The position numbers were made by a program, and so were the translations under genes. Shown in pieces: positions 44,515 to 58,457 of a stretch of DNA of 64,000 bases. This stretch comes from Desulfovibrio fairfieldensis (GTDB lineage Bacteria; Desulfobacterota; Desulfovibrionia; Desulfovibrionales; Desulfovibrionaceae). A model generated the notes under the pieces. It had not been told where the DNA came from, did no database searches, and saw only the letters and a program-made list of their open reading frames with translations. How positions within the stretch are numbered: position 1 is the first letter of the stretch; every line of letters starts with the position of its first letter. The DNA lies in NCBI RefSeq assembly GCF_001553605.1, contig NZ_CP014229.1:1268501-1332500 (forward strand). The letters are read 5' to 3'.

Positions 44515-45162
44515 ATGCCTTTGGAAGTGGAACGCAAATATCTGCACGTGGATTTCGCCGCCTTGCGCCGGACGTTGTACGATCTGGGCGCGCGCACTTC
44601 GGGTGCGCATTTTGAAAGTAACTGGGTTTTTGACACACCCGACATCCAACTGTTTGAAAGCCGCCGCCTGTTGCGCCTGCGCTCGCAGGAATGGCCGGAC
44701 GCCGTGCGCCATGTGCTGACCCTCAAGCTGCCCGCGTCGCAGAGCGGCCACTTCAAGGTGCGCGAGGAACGCGAACTGGAAGTGGCCGACGGCGCGGCCA
44801 TGCGCGCCGTGCTGGAAGGCCTGGGCTACGCCGTGGGCGCGCGTTATGAGAAAATCCGCGAGCCGTGGCGTCTGGAGGATGTGGAAGTGGAATTGGACGT
44901 GCTGCCCTTCGCTGAAGTGGTGGAGTTGGAGGGCGAGGCCGCGCATATTGAGCGGGCCGCGACGCGTCTGGGCCTTGACAAGGCCGAAATAAGCACCAAA
45001 AGTTATCATCAGCTGCATCAGGATTGGCGTCGCCTGCACAACCTGCCGCCGGATTTTTCTTTTGTGTTCGACGCGGAGCGACGGAGCGACTGGCGGCGGA
45101 AGCTGGGCCTTGCGGGCAACGAACCGCACGGCGGCGACCGGCCCAACGCATCCAAAGCCTGA
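44515..45162 (+). CDS. CYTH-domain protein (class IV adenylate-cyclase/triphosphatase fold)
   Basis: 215 aa with the ExExK signature at the very start (PLEVERKYL) and alternating basic/acidic strands (LLRLRSQ, LTLKLP, KVREERELEV, VEVELDVLP) that line a triphosphate tunnel. Members hydrolyse inorganic triphosphate or thiamine triphosphate, or make cAMP; which of these applies cannot be told. The ATG at 44515 has a GGAGGA site, so the longer in-frame reading back into radA is rejected. Confidence 0.85.
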   Translation: MPLEVERKYLHVDFAALRRTLYDLGARTSGAHFESNWVFDTPDIQLFESRRLLRLRSQEWPDAVRHVLTLKLPASQSGHFKVREERELEVADGAAMRAVLEGLGYAVGARYEKIREPWRLEDVEVELDVLPFAEVVELEGEAAHIERAATRLGLDKAEISTKSYHQLHQDWRRLHNLPPDFSFVFDAERRSDWRRKLGLAGNEPHGGDRPNASKA

Positions 45163-45184
45163 ACCGTTTTCGGGGGATTACTCC

Positions 45185-45505
45185 ATGCCGCTATACAATC
45201 AGGGCGAAGCCGACGGTGAAAGCCGGACCATTGTCGTAAAAAAGCTCAAGGAGCCGGACCGCTACCGCGTCCTGCTGCATAATGACGATTATACCAGCAT
45301 GGACTTTGTGATCAATATCCTCTGCGGCGTGTTCCACAAGCCCCTGGAAGAAGCCACGGCCATTATGCTGGCCGTGCACCAGCAGGGAGTGGGGCAGTGC
45401 GGCATTTATACCCGCGAAGTGGCTGAAGCCAAGGTCAGCCGCGTCCACCGCGAGGCGCACGGAGCGGGCTTCCCCCTCAGATGCACCATGGAAAAAATTC
45501 ATTGA
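45185..45505 (+). CDS. clpS: ClpS adaptor of ClpAP
   Basis: 106-aa adaptor that delivers N-degron substrates to ClpA. The signature is RYRVLLHNDDYTSMDFVI, with the Asn-Asp pair that binds the free amino group of destabilising N-terminal residues, then VHQQGVGQCGIYTREVAE. It directly precedes clpA, which is followed by aat, so recognition, unfolding and tagging genes lie together. A GGGGGA site precedes the ATG. Confidence 0.95.
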   Translation: MPLYNQGEADGESRTIVVKKLKEPDRYRVLLHNDDYTSMDFVINILCGVFHKPLEEATAIMLAVHQQGVGQCGIYTREVAEAKVSRVHREAHGAGFPLRCTMEKIH

Positions 45506-45630
45506 TCGTCCTTGCCGCCAGCGCGGCAACGGCGCGGCGGACCGGACCGCCGTAGTTTGGCACGGCATGTGGCCGGGCCGCCGGAACAGCTCCCCGCAGT
45601 CGACTTCGGCTGTGGCGGGAGGGAGAAAAT

Positions 45631-47970
45631 ATGCTGAGTAAAAGCGTGCAAAGCGTCCTGAGGGACGCCCTTATGGAAGTGCAGCGGCGCAGGCATGATC
45701 TGCTGACAGTGGAACATGTGCTCTACGCCCTGACCAACAGCATGAAAGGCCGGATTATTCTGGAGGGCAGCGGGGCCAGCGTGGCCGTGCTGCGCGAGCA
45801 GTTGGAAGGTTTTTTCCGTACGGAACTGGAAGTGGTGGACCAGCCCGGCAAGTATGAAGTCACCCAGACCGACGGCGTGCAGCGCGTGCTGGAACGCGCG
45901 CTCAACCATATCCGTTCTGCGGGCCGCGATACAGTGGAGCTGGGCGACCTGCTGATCGCCATCATGGACGAAGATGAGAGCTACGCGCTCTTCTTCCTGC
46001 GCAAGCAGGGGGTGGAGCGCCTGGACGTGTTGACCTTCATTTCGCACGGCCTGGACGAAGGCGGCGGCTCGCGCGGCGTGGAGGAAAAAGAAACGGACGG
46101 CGCGTCCGGCGATGCCCGCGCGGCCAAGGGCGATCCTTTGGCCCAGTATACCGTGGACCTCACGGCCCGCGCCAGGGAAGGCAAGATTGACCCCCTGGTG
46201 GGCCGGGAGCAGGAACTGGACCGCGCCATTGAGGTGCTTTGCCGCCGCCGCAAGAACAATCCGCTTTTTGTGGGCGATCCGGGCGTGGGCAAAACCGCTC
46301 TGGCCGAAGGCCTGGCCCTGCGCATCGCAGAGGGCCGGGTACCGGAGATGTTTGCCGATACCCGGCTGTTTGCCCTGGACATGGGCCTGGTGCTGGCCGG
46401 AACCCGCTACCGCGGTGATTTCGAAGGCCGCCTCAAGGCCATAGTGCAGGCCCTCAAGGCCATGCCCGAGGCCATTCTGTTTATCGACGAAATCCATACT
46501 ATCGTGGGGGCCGGTTCCACGTCCGGCGGCTCCATGGATGCCTCCAATCTGCTGAAACCGGCGCTTGCCGGCGGTGAGATCCGCTGCATCGGCTCCACTA
46601 CCTATGAAGAGTTTCGCAACCATCTGGAAAAGGACCGTGCCCTGGCCCGGCGTTTTCAGCGCATAGATCTGCATGAGCCGGACGTCACGGATTGTCTGGC
46701 TATCCTGCAAGGCCTGGAAGGCCGCTATGCGGAACACCATCGGGTGCGTTACAGCCCTTCTGTTCTTAAAGCTATGGTTGAGCTTTCCGCTCGCCACGTG
46801 CGGGACCGCCTGCTGCCGGACAAAGCCATTGACGTGATGGATGAAACCGGGGCTGCCGTGCGCCTGCGGCAGGGCGCTCTTCCCGACGCCCCCCAAGGCA
46901 GGGAAACGCGCCCGGCCGTGAGCATGGCCGATGTGGAGCGGGTGGTGGCCCGCATGGCGGGCATTCCATTGCGCACGGTCTCCGGGCGGGAACGCGCGCG
47001 CCTGGCGAATCTCGAACGGGACCTGAAGCATCTGGTCTTCGGCCAGGACGAAGCCATTGAGCTCACTGTGCGGGCCATTCTGCGCGCCCGCGCCGGTCTT
47101 GGGCAGGAACAGCGCCCGGCCGGAGCCTTTTTGTTCTACGGGCCCACGGGCGTGGGCAAAACCGAGGTGGCCCGCAGTCTTGCCAAGCTCATGGGTGTGG
47201 AGTTTCTGCGTTACGACATGAGCGAATACATGGAAAAGCATTCCGTGTCCCGGCTGATCGGCTCGCCTCCCGGCTATGTGGGTTTTGATCAGGGCGGCCT
47301 GCTGACAGAAGCGGTACGTAAGGCTCCGTATTCCGTGGTGTTGTTGGACGAGGTGGAAAAGGCCCATCCGGACATCTTTAATGTACTGCTTCAAGTTATG
47401 GACTATGCGACCCTCACGGACAATACGGGCCGCAAGACCGACTTTTCGCATGTCATTCTGATCATGACCTCCAATGCCGGGGCCTTTGAGATGTCGCGTT
47501 CGGCCATCGGCTTCGGACAGGCCGCGCCCGAGGACGCGGCCCGCAAGGGCCTCAAGGCCGTGGAAAACCTGTTCACGCCCGAGTTCCGCAACCGCCTGGA
47601 CGCACTGGTGCCTTTCCACAGCCTGTCTCAGGAAATGATGCTGCGCATTGTGGACAAGTTCCTGGCCGAAATCCGCGTCACCCTGACCCAGCGCAAGGTC
47701 AATCTCAGCGTGACGGACAAGGCCCGGCAGTGGCTGGCCCTCAAGGGCTTTGATCCGGCCATGGGCGCGCGGCCTCTGCGCCGCCTGCTGCGCAACGAGC
47801 TGGAGGACCGCCTGGCCCACGAGCTGCTGTTCGGAGCTCTGAAAAAGGGCGGCAGTGCCCGGCTGACGCTCAAGGACGACGCCCTGTCCCTTGTCACTTC
47901 GGCCTCGTCGCCCGTCGCGCGTCCCACGCGCGCGGGAGCCAGGGCCGCGCGCGCGCCGGTGGAGGCCTGA
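45631..47970 (+). CDS. clpA: ATP-dependent Clp protease ATP-binding subunit ClpA
   Basis: 779-aa AAA+ unfoldase for ClpP. The N-domain that docks ClpS covers about residues 1-145. Two ATPase modules follow, with Walker A motifs [10 protein letters not shown] (first) and GPTGVGKTE (second). The ClpP-contact loop and [18 protein letters not shown] sequence ([15 protein letters not shown]) sit in module 2. The tail is low-complexity and Arg/Ala-rich. The start has a GGGAGGGAG site. A long open frame on the opposite strand is a composition shadow. Confidence 0.96.
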   Translation: MLSKSVQSVLRDALMEVQRRRHDLLTVEHVLYALTNSMKGRIILEGSGASVAVLREQLEGFFRTELEVVDQPGKYEVTQTDGVQRVLERALNHIRSAGRDTVELGDLLIAIMDEDESYALFFLRKQGVERLDVLTFISHGLDEGGGSRGVEEKETDGASGDARAAKGDPLAQYTVDLTARAREGKIDPLVGREQELDRAIEVLCRRRKNNPLFVGDPGVGKTALAEGLALRIAEGRVPEMFADTRLFALDMGLVLAGTRYRGDFEGRLKAIVQALKAMPEAILFIDEIHTIVGAGSTSGGSMDASNLLKPALAGGEIRCIGSTTYEEFRNHLEKDRALARRFQRIDLHEPDVTDCLAILQGLEGRYAEHHRVRYSPSVLKAMVELSARHVRDRLLPDKAIDVMDETGAAVRLRQGALPDAPQGRETRPAVSMADVERVVARMAGIPLRTVSGRERARLANLERDLKHLVFGQDEAIELTVRAILRARAGLGQEQRPAGAFLFYGPTGVGKTEVARSLAKLMGVEFLRYDMSEYMEKHSVSRLIGSPPGYVGFDQGGLLTEAVRKAPYSVVLLDEVEKAHPDIFNVLLQVMDYATLTDNTGRKTDFSHVILIMTSNAGAFEMSRSAIGFGQAAPEDAARKGLKAVENLFTPEFRNRLDALVPFHSLSQEMMLRIVDKFLAEIRVTLTQRKVNLSVTDKARQWLALKGFDPAMGARPLRRLLRNELEDRLAHELLFGALKKGGSARLTLKDDALSLVTSASSPVARPTRAGARAARAPVEA

Positions 47971-47978
47971 ACGGGAGC

Positions 47979-48761
47979 ATGAGCGGCACGTTCGCGGATC
48001 TGGCCGCACAGTTTCCTCCTTTGGAGGCCGCCCGCGCGGACGGTTTGCTCTGCGCGGGCGGTGATCTGCAACCCGCGCGGCTGCTGGCGGCCTACAGCCT
48101 GGGAATTTTTCCCTGGTACGAGGAGGGCTTGCCCATTCTCTGGTGGTCGCCTGATCCGCGTTGCGTGCTGCCCCTGGAGGATTTTTGCCTGCCGTCCCGC
48201 AGCGCCCGCGCGTTGCGCCGCCGCCCCTTTGAGCTTACCCTGGATGCGGCCTTCGGCGAGGTCATCCGGGCCTGCGCCGGATTGCGCGCAAATGGGCACG
48301 GCACCTGGCTCACGCCGGAGATGATCGCGGCCTATGAACGTCTGCACGCCCTGGGTTATGCACATTCCGTGGAGGCCTGGCGGGAGGGCGCACTGGTCGG
48401 CGGTCTGTACGGAGTGGCCTTGGGCCGGGCCTTTTTCGGCGAGTCCATGTTTCACCGTGAATCCGAAGCCTCCCGCGCGGCCTTGGCCGGGCTGGTGGCA
48501 CTGTTACGGCTGCGCGGGGCCGTAGTGCTGGATTGCCAGCAAGAGACCCCGCACATCATGCGGATGGGCGGGGTCATGCTGCCGAGGGCGGCGTTTCGGG
48601 AGCGGCTGGCAAGGGCGCTGGCCGCCGAGGGATGGCGGGAAGAGCGAGAGGCAAGGGAGCCGGACGCCCTTCGGCGGGAAATCCGCGCCGTTCCTTGGGC
48701 CCCCTGGAAAACGGGCTACTCCTATTCCGCCATCAACGGTTCGTGGATCGCCAGATCGTAG
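47979..48761 (+). CDS. aat: Leucyl/phenylalanyl-tRNA--protein transferase
   Basis: 260-aa enzyme that adds Leu or Phe to the N-terminus of proteins starting with Arg or Lys, marking them for ClpS-ClpAP. Motifs are GLLCAGGDLQPARLLAAY, GIFPWYEEG, WWSPDPR and HSVEAWREGALVGGLYGVALG, with FFGESMF and DCQQETPH. It starts 8 nt after the clpA stop, so it is cotranscribed. Its last 40 nt overlap the end of a convergent gene. Confidence 0.95.
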   Translation: MSGTFADLAAQFPPLEAARADGLLCAGGDLQPARLLAAYSLGIFPWYEEGLPILWWSPDPRCVLPLEDFCLPSRSARALRRRPFELTLDAAFGEVIRACAGLRANGHGTWLTPEMIAAYERLHALGYAHSVEAWREGALVGGLYGVALGRAFFGESMFHRESEASRAALAGLVALLRLRGAVVLDCQQETPHIMRMGGVMLPRAAFRERLARALAAEGWREEREAREPDALRREIRAVPWAPWKTGYSYSAINGSWIARS

Positions 48762-49216
48762 AAGCCGCGCGCCACAAAGGGCAGGGGATAGTTGGGCACG
48801 GCCTCGAAGCGGATGAAGCCCGTGCTCTTGCCCTCGGGAATGCCGCTCAGCGGGGCCACGCCCAGCGGCACCGGCAGATCCAGCGGGCAGACGGTGATTT
48901 TTTCAATGTGCTCGGCATAGCGCTGTTCGAGGTAGTCCACCAGGGCCCGGCTTTCCTCTTCAGTAAAGGCTTCCAGAATGCAGCGCAGGGCGGCTTCCTT
49001 GGTGGCGCCCTGCAACACCTGGGGCGGCACCGCCGGATCGGGCGGGCCCACCAGCTTTTTGCCTTGCAGGGCCGCCAGCTCCTCTTCCGTGGCCCCGTGG
49101 CGGAAAATGTGCACTTCCACATGGCGGCGGCCCTTGAAGGCGCTCAGGGTGGCGGCCACAATATAAACCCTGTCCAGCAGGGCATCGGACGGCGCGGCAA
49201 TACTCTGTTTTTCCAT
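48722..49216 (-). CDS. Conserved-looking hypothetical protein
   Basis: 164 aa, no family recognised. It is soluble, with an N-terminal strand region (RVYIVAATLSAFKGRRHVEVHIF), an acidic helical middle (TEEESRALVDYLEQRYAEHIEK) and a Pro-rich end. Codon use and composition resemble the neighbours, and it has a proper gap and ribosome region on its 5' side, divergent from uvrB. The 3' end overlaps aat by 40 nt in convergent orientation. Confidence 0.65.
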   Translation of the reverse strand: MEKQSIAAPSDALLDRVYIVAATLSAFKGRRHVEVHIFRHGATEEELAALQGKKLVGPPDPAVPPQVLQGATKEAALRCILEAFTEEESRALVDYLEQRYAEHIEKITVCPLDLPVPLGVAPLSGIPEGKSTGFIRFEAVPNYPLPFVARGFYDLAIHEPLMAE

Positions 49217-49281
49217 AATCGTTCCTGTCTTGTTTGTGTGGCGTGTTCCAACGCCTCCCTTTTACCCCAAAAGCCATCTCT

Positions 49282-51321
<2,040 letters not shown>

Positions 51322-51345
51322 AGGAAGTGCTGATTAATGCTCTGA

Positions 51346-53535
<2,190 letters not shown>

Positions 53536-53543
53536 GGCCACAC

Positions 53544-54323
53544 ATGAGTACAGCCATTATCGTCGTGGGCGCCAACGGGCGCATGGGCAGAACCATCAGC
53601 GGTCTGGCAGCCAACGATCCGGCATACACGCTGGCCGGTCTGGTGGACAGCAAGGAACACCTGGACGCGCTGTCCGGGGCAGGCTGCCCGGTGGCGGATT
53701 CGCTGGAGGCTTTGCTGCCGCAGGTTCCGGGCGCGGTGGTCATTGACTTCACGGCTCCGGCCGTCAGCTTGCACTCGGCGCGCGTGGCGGCTCGTACCGG
53801 GCACGCCCTGGTCATCGGCACCACGGGCCTCACCGGGGAGCAGAAGGACGAACTGCGTGCTCTGGCTGAAAAAGCGCCGCTTTTCTGGTCCTCCAACATG
53901 AGCATCGGCATCAATGTACTGCTGAAAATCCTGCCGGAACTGACCAAGGCTCTGGGCGAAAGCTATGACATCGAAATGGTGGAACTGCACCATAACCGCA
54001 AAAAGGACTCTCCCAGCGGCACGGCTCTGACCTTGGGCGAATGCCTGGCCGAGGCGCGCGGCTGGAAGCTCCCGGACGTGCGCTGTTCCTCCCGCGACGG
54101 CATTATCGGCGAGCGGCCTAAGGCCCAGATCGGTATCCAGGCCATCCGGGGCGGCGATGTGGTGGGCGTGCATACCATTTATTTCATGGGACCCGGCGAG
54201 CGCATCGAAGTGAGCCACCAAGCCCATTCGCGCGAGACTTTCGCCCAGGGGGCCCTGCGCGCCGCCGCTTGGCTGTCCCGACAAAAGCCGGGGAAGCTTT
54301 ACGGCATGCAGGATATGTTTTGA
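53544..54323 (+). CDS. dapB: 4-hydroxy-tetrahydrodipicolinate reductase
   Basis: 259-aa NAD(P)H enzyme of lysine/diaminopimelate synthesis. The nucleotide loop is IIVVGANGRMGRTI. The catalytic block is VELHHNRKKDSPSGTAL, with the His-His and Lys of the active site, and GTTGLTGEQ is conserved. It starts 8 nt after the ligA stop with a GTGAGG ribosome site and ends in a hairpin terminator. Confidence 0.95.
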   Translation: MSTAIIVVGANGRMGRTISGLAANDPAYTLAGLVDSKEHLDALSGAGCPVADSLEALLPQVPGAVVIDFTAPAVSLHSARVAARTGHALVIGTTGLTGEQKDELRALAEKAPLFWSSNMSIGINVLLKILPELTKALGESYDIEMVELHHNRKKDSPSGTALTLGECLAEARGWKLPDVRCSSRDGIIGERPKAQIGIQAIRGGDVVGVHTIYFMGPGERIEVSHQAHSRETFAQGALRAAAWLSRQKPGKLYGMQDMF

Positions 54324-54348
54324 CGACATCGACACACGAGAGCTTTTG

Positions 54349-54376
54349 AAAGGCAGTCCAATGGGGCTGCCTTTTT
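54349..54376 (+). terminator. Terminator of dapB
   Basis: AAAGGCAG pairs with CTGCCTTT (54349-54356 with 54367-54374), and the T run continues to 54376. It lies 25 nt past the dapB stop. Confidence 0.8.
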
Positions 54377-54384
54377 GCAGGGCC

Positions 54385-54482
54385 GGGTATTAAAAATATC
54401 CAAACGCTTTTGCGGATTTTCCGTGAAAGTATCGCAAGGCGAATTCGCTTCACGCGATACTTTCAAGCGCAACATGCCCGAC
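54385..54482 (-). repeat. Dispersed intergenic repeat, type B copy (inverted)
   Basis: Read on the minus strand it aligns with 63606-63736: TTGCGCTTGAAAGTATCGC, GCGAATTCGCCTTGCGATA, CTTTCACGGAAAATCCGCA, AAGCGTTTGGATATTTTTAATA. A block of about 14 nt present at 63675 is missing here. It lies between dapB and the EamA transporter gene. Confidence 0.75.
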
Positions 54483-54489
54483 TTCCCCC

Positions 54490-55371
54490 TTACGCCCGGT
54501 TCATGCGCAGCACCGTACCCACGATCAGCAGGCCGCCCGCGATCATGCGCGGGCCCGGCGTTTCTCCGAACAGCAGCCACGCCGCCAGGATGGCGTACAC
54601 CGGCTCAAGGCTGATGATTACGGCCGCCCGTCGGGCTTTGAGCGCGGCCAGACTGCTGACGTACAGGCTGTAGGCCAGAGCCGTGCAGATCAGCCCGAGG
54701 CAGGCGATCCAGAGCCAGTCCAGATCGGAAACGGACGAAAACTGTTCGGCGGTAAAGGGCAGCAGGCAGACGATAATGACCAGATTCTGCCACCAACAGG
54801 CCTGGGTGCCGGACATATTGGTGGCTGTACGGCGGTTGGCGATAGCCACCAGGGCGTAGACCGCGCCGGAAAGCACGCCCCAGGCCAGACCGGCGGTAGC
54901 GGCGTCGGCCAGGGAAAAACTGGGCGTGATCAGCACCAGGCCGCAACTGACCAGAAACATGCAGGCGTATTCGCGCCCGCTGGGCTTTTCCCGATAGGCC
55001 AGCGCCTCGAACAGGGTCGTGAAGGCCGGAAAGCAGGCAAAGCCCAAGGTGCCCACGGCCACGCCGCCCAACTGAATGCCCATGAAGAAGGTGACGAAGT
55101 GGACGGTCAGCAGCGTGCCGCTCAGGGCAAGCCCCGCCAGATCCCGGCAGCGCAGCCCCTGCCAGGGCGCATGACGGCGAGCCAGGCAGAGCAGGCTCAG
55201 CGCGCCCACGGCAAAAAACGCCCGACCGCAGACCAGCATGGCCGGAGAGCAGGCGCAGAGTTTGCCGAAAATGCCGGACAGGCCGAAAAGTACTGTGGCG
55301 GCGTGCATCCGCAGCAGGGCGGATTTGAGCGCGCGGGAAGCGTCCGTTTCTCCTTCGGATCGGGGCGTCAT
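54490..55371 (-). CDS. EamA/DMT-family transporter
   Basis: 293-aa, ten-helix protein with two EamA repeats: one begins ALLRMHAATVLFGLSGIFGK and the other covers GLAWGVLSGAVYALVAIANR. The end of the second repeat shows SLEPVYAILAAWLLFGETPG, the classic DMT signature. Such proteins export or import amino acids and other metabolites; the substrate is not evident. It stands alone, flanked on both sides by dispersed repeats. Confidence 0.9.
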   Translation of the reverse strand: MTPRSEGETDASRALKSALLRMHAATVLFGLSGIFGKLCACSPAMLVCGRAFFAVGALSLLCLARRHAPWQGLRCRDLAGLALSGTLLTVHFVTFFMGIQLGGVAVGTLGFACFPAFTTLFEALAYREKPSGREYACMFLVSCGLVLITPSFSLADAATAGLAWGVLSGAVYALVAIANRRTATNMSGTQACWWQNLVIIVCLLPFTAEQFSSVSDLDWLWIACLGLICTALAYSLYVSSLAALKARRAAVIISLEPVYAILAAWLLFGETPGPRMIAGGLLIVGTVLRMNRA

Positions 55372-55544
55372 GGCTCCTCCTCAAGTCCGCCCTGGGCAGG
55401 GTTCTGATCGTGTGCGCTGAAGCTCCGCGCTGCGCAAGCAAGTGGGCCGTCCGCCGTACAGGCGGAACCAACTGGAAATGTTTCTGAAATCATGTCTAGA
55501 TCATGTCTTGAATTTTTCTGCAAGGTAGTGTAGCCACTAAAACA

Positions 55545-55910
55545 GATGCGTTTTGAAAGTGTTTATTTTCAAAGCTGTGACGCTGCCCTTACCTCATCGC
55601 TGCTGTCGCCACCCACAAGCCGCACTGCGAGAATGGCTGGCGTTCTGGAGCAGATTACCTTTGAAATTTTACAAATTTCAAAGTTGGCATTCCGGCGAAA
55701 AACGTGGTTTTCGCCGGAATCCACGCCGCTTCGCGGCGCGCCGCACCGTGTGCGGCGTTAGAGCAATTTCAAAGTGAAATTCTCTAAAAAAGCGATTTTC
55801 ATTGGGGTCGGGCGCGGGTGTCTGCATCTTTGTTCCCGATGCCCGTAAGCCCTTCGGGCCAACGGACACGGTCCTACGGCCGCTCTTCGGGGCAGTCTTG
55901 CAGTCGCCGG
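55545..55910 (-). repeat. Composite dispersed repeat (types C, A and inner module), inverted
   Basis: The 647-nt gap before the next gene has no gene that I can see. It carries a type C unit (55550-55640), a type A unit from CTGGAGCAGATTA (55645) to a TTAGAG-CAATTTCA...TGAAAT-CTCTAA palindrome (55758-55787), and, at about 55835-55905, the inverse of the inner module found at 9085-9160. The junctions between parts are the same TAGAGC/GCTCCAG-like ends. Confidence 0.75.
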
Positions 55911-56018
55911 GCATTTTACATTTTCAATGTAAACATGCTCCAAGAAAGCAGGTGGCGCATAACATAAAAATGATACCCGGTTCACAGGCCGGGCCGCACG
56001 TAAGTATCGGGGGCATCC

Positions 56019-56441
56019 ATGCCGCAGGTTGCAGCACGCATCAATGATGATCAGGAACGCTGGCTCAAAGATTATTTTCGCACCAAAAGCGCGGGAGCGG
56101 AATTTATTCTGCCTTGGGCGGTGGATACTTTTTTTCGGGCCATTACCAGCATCAAACACATGTTCAGCGCGGCCGAGCTGAAAACCATCGTGGAAGCCCA
56201 CAAGGACATGAAGCTGATGCCCGACCACACCCGGCTGTCCTACCTTTTGCTGCGGGTGACGGATGCCTGTGACGTCAATAACGTGCATCTGCGCCATGGG
56301 GCCAGCAAATCCAGCCTGGAATCAAAACTCAAAGGGCTGGACGACACGCAGGCCACCGCCCTGATGGTCTGGGCCTCGGCCTTCTGGGTCAGCCGCAACT
56401 GCTCCGCGGAAAATATGGACGAATACATCCGGGCCTATTGA
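56019..56441 (+). CDS. Hypothetical protein
   Basis: 140-aa, largely helical soluble protein that I do not recognise. It begins with a basic-polar segment ([21 protein letters not shown]) that might bind nucleic acid or a partner, and it ends in aromatic-rich helices ([16 protein letters not shown]). It lies upstream of panD on the same strand, about 140 nt apart, after a repeat-rich gap. Confidence 0.6.
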   Translation: MPQVAARINDDQERWLKDYFRTKSAGAEFILPWAVDTFFRAITSIKHMFSAAELKTIVEAHKDMKLMPDHTRLSYLLLRVTDACDVNNVHLRHGASKSSLESKLKGLDDTQATALMVWASAFWVSRNCSAENMDEYIRAY

Positions 56442-56578
56442 GCTTCCAGCCCGCCGTTATCCCTTCAGGAACAGACAGAAATATCCCCGAATTTTCCAGG
56501 CCGCCTGCGCGGCCTTTTTTCAGATCGCGACCTCTCGGTGTTGTTGCGCGCCTGAGCGGCCAAGCCAAAGGCGGAAAT

Positions 56579-56998
56579 ATGCTTCAGATTCTGCGGGCCA
56601 AGCTGCACGGCATTCACGTGACCGGCTGCGTGCTGGATTATCACGGTTCCATTACGCTTGATCCCGAGCAGTGCGCCCTGGCGGGCATCTACCCACTGGA
56701 ATTTGTCAATATCTGGAACAAGAACAGCGGACAGCGCATTTCCACCTATGTGATCTACGGCGAGGCCGGTTCCCGCTGTTGCATCCTTAACGGCGCGGCC
56801 GCGCGTACCTGCCAGCAGGGCGATGAACTGATCATCAGTGCCGTGGAGTATGTCAACGGCCCCAAAGATATCTATGCCAGAAAGCCTGTGGTGCTGACTT
56901 TCGACGCCGGTAACGCCGTGCTTGAGCGTTTGCGCTATGTGGTGGGAGGCGAGGAAAGCGGGGAATTTACCTTCAACGTCGTTGAAGAGCCCATGTAG
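56579..56998 (+). CDS. panD: Aspartate 1-decarboxylase
   Basis: 139-aa pyruvoyl enzyme making beta-alanine for pantothenate and CoA. The self-cleavage site is YHGSITLD, between Gly23 and Ser24, where Ser becomes the pyruvoyl group. [34 protein letters not shown] and KPVVLTFD are typical. The ATG at 56579 fits family length; the upstream in-frame extension has no similarity. The C-terminal 15-20 residues are a little longer than in E. coli. Confidence 0.95.
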   Translation: MLQILRAKLHGIHVTGCVLDYHGSITLDPEQCALAGIYPLEFVNIWNKNSGQRISTYVIYGEAGSRCCILNGAAARTCQQGDELIISAVEYVNGPKDIYARKPVVLTFDAGNAVLERLRYVVGGEESGEFTFNVVEEPM

Positions 56999-57009
56999 AA
57001 CGGGCTTGG

Positions 57010-57987
57010 CTATTCATTGTACAGGGTCAGATAGAGGTCGCCCTGCCAGGGGCCTACGCGCTTGCCCAGACCGCGCAGGCGCACGGGCTTGCCCACCGCG
57101 AAATCCGGCGGCAGGGTGATTTCCACCGTATGCAGTTCGCCGGAAAGTCCCCGGCGGATCTGCAGGCGCACGCGCCTGCCCGGAGCAAGCCGGGCTGTGG
57201 GCAGGGTCAGGCTCTGCTCCTCGTCAATCTGGCGGCGCAGCCAGTCTTTGACCACGCCCTTGACGCCCTTGTTGAAGTCCAAATTCCATTTGGGTGTGCC
57301 CCAGGCCAGATTGCCCTGGTGCAGCTTGGTGCTTTTCTTCTCTTGGGCTGCCGGGCGGGGCTGAGCCGCATTCTTGGGGGCTTCACTCTGATGCTGGTCG
57401 GCCTGCTGGCGGTTCAGCTCGCTGTAAATGTCCTCAAAGACACGCCGGGCAAAAGGATCATTAAGCAGATCCCGCAGTACATCCTGTTCGGCGTAGGCGT
57501 TGGAGGCGTTTCCGGCCTGCTGCGCAGTCGGTTCGTTCCGGGGCTCCGTCTGAGATTCATTCCGCGTGTCCCGGGAGGTGCCGGATGCCGCCTGGCTGTT
57601 CGCTTGTGCCGAAGCCCGGGCTTCCTCGCGCGGCGCTCCCTGGCCGTTGCCCGAAGGCGCGCCGGTCGGCTGTTCCGTCTGTTCGCGGCGCTCTTCCGCC
57701 TGCGCTTCGCCGGAGGCCGACGGGCCTTCCGCCCGGGCCGCGCGGCGGGCCTGATCCTTGTGTCTGGCGTCCTCGGCCGGTTTGAGTACGGCAGAAAGAG
57801 CCACATAGGCTTCATTGAGCAGCTGGAACTGACGGCTGGCGTCGGCATTGCCGGGGTTCAGATCCGGATGGAGCTCAAAGGCGCGACGGCGGTAGGCCCG
57901 TTTGACGGCCTGCAGATCCGCGCCCTTGTCGAGCTTGAGGATTTCGTAGCATTCCTTGACGGAGAGCTGGCGGGGGCGGCGTCGCAT
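57010..57987 (-). CDS. J-domain (DnaJ-like) protein
   Basis: 325 aa. The J domain is at residues about 10-75 (KECYEILKLDKGADLQAVKRAYRR is the helix I-II region) with the HPD triad in ELHPDLNPG, so it should stimulate an Hsp70. There is no zinc-finger domain. A long low-complexity linker rich in Ala, Gln, Glu and Ser (about 75-225) leads to one DnaJ C-terminal beta domain (GRRVRLQIRRGLSGELHTVE, then GKPVRLRGLGKRVG). This resembles CbpA/DjlA-type cochaperones more than DnaJ itself. It ends 12 nt from the convergent panD stop. Confidence 0.88.
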   Translation of the reverse strand: MRRRPRQLSVKECYEILKLDKGADLQAVKRAYRRRAFELHPDLNPGNADASRQFQLLNEAYVALSAVLKPAEDARHKDQARRAARAEGPSASGEAQAEERREQTEQPTGAPSGNGQGAPREEARASAQANSQAASGTSRDTRNESQTEPRNEPTAQQAGNASNAYAEQDVLRDLLNDPFARRVFEDIYSELNRQQADQHQSEAPKNAAQPRPAAQEKKSTKLHQGNLAWGTPKWNLDFNKGVKGVVKDWLRRQIDEEQSLTLPTARLAPGRRVRLQIRRGLSGELHTVEITLPPDFAVGKPVRLRGLGKRVGPWQGDLYLTLYNE

Positions 57988-57992
57988 CGTAG

Positions 57993-58445
57993 TTACTTAA
58001 GGATCAGCGCGTTGGCTTCACAGGAAGGGTCATGGGCCAGCAGGCCTTCTTCGCGCAAATAGGCGAGGCCCCGGCGGGCGAATTCGGCATGACGCACTTC
58101 GGGCGCGATGCCGGGGCAGAAGTCCTTGGCCAGGGCCAGACTGGCCGGATCTTCGATATTGCCCCGGAAAAAAGGCCAGGCCCGACAGATGGCAGGCTTG
58201 CCTTCATGCACGCCGCAACCCTGGCCGTCCCGGAAAAAGATACAGCGGCCGTCGTCGCCCGTGCGGATTTTGAGTTTTCCACCCGAGTGTTCGCCGTAGC
58301 GTTTAACGGCCTCTTCCGGCGCGAGATGCAGAAATGCGGCAAGACGCGTGAGGTCGGCGGGGCTGACCACAATGCCGCCGCGGCCTTCACAGCAGTGGCC
58401 GCACATGCGGCATTGAAACACAGTTTCCGTGCTCTCGGAAGCCAT
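57993..58445 (-). CDS. YkgJ-family cysteine-cluster protein
   Basis: 150 aa. Cys motifs FQCRMCGHCCEG, GCGVHEGKPAICRAWPF and KDFCPGI form the conserved metal or Fe-S cluster site of the YkgJ/UPF0153 group, whose biochemical role is unclear. The ATG at 58445 is preferred to a TTG two codons upstream. It lies 5 nt from the J-domain gene on the same strand and 12 nt after the CoA-binding gene, so the three form a minus-strand operon. Confidence 0.85.
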   Translation of the reverse strand: MASESTETVFQCRMCGHCCEGRGGIVVSPADLTRLAAFLHLAPEEAVKRYGEHSGGKLKIRTGDDGRCIFFRDGQGCGVHEGKPAICRAWPFFRGNIEDPASLALAKDFCPGIAPEVRHAEFARRGLAYLREEGLLAHDPSCEANALILK

Positions 58446-58457
58446 GAACAACCAACC

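Noticed and set aside
45550..45570. TGGCAC-like sigma54 promoter before clpA
   Set aside because: The -12 element is GG rather than GC at the required spacing, and there is no enhancer-like dyad nearby.
45499..48009. Minus-strand open frame of 836 codons opposite clpA and aat
   Set aside because: It is a composition shadow of the G+C-rich clpA gene. Its His/Gly/Ala-rich translation has no domain, and clpA is unmistakable on the plus strand.
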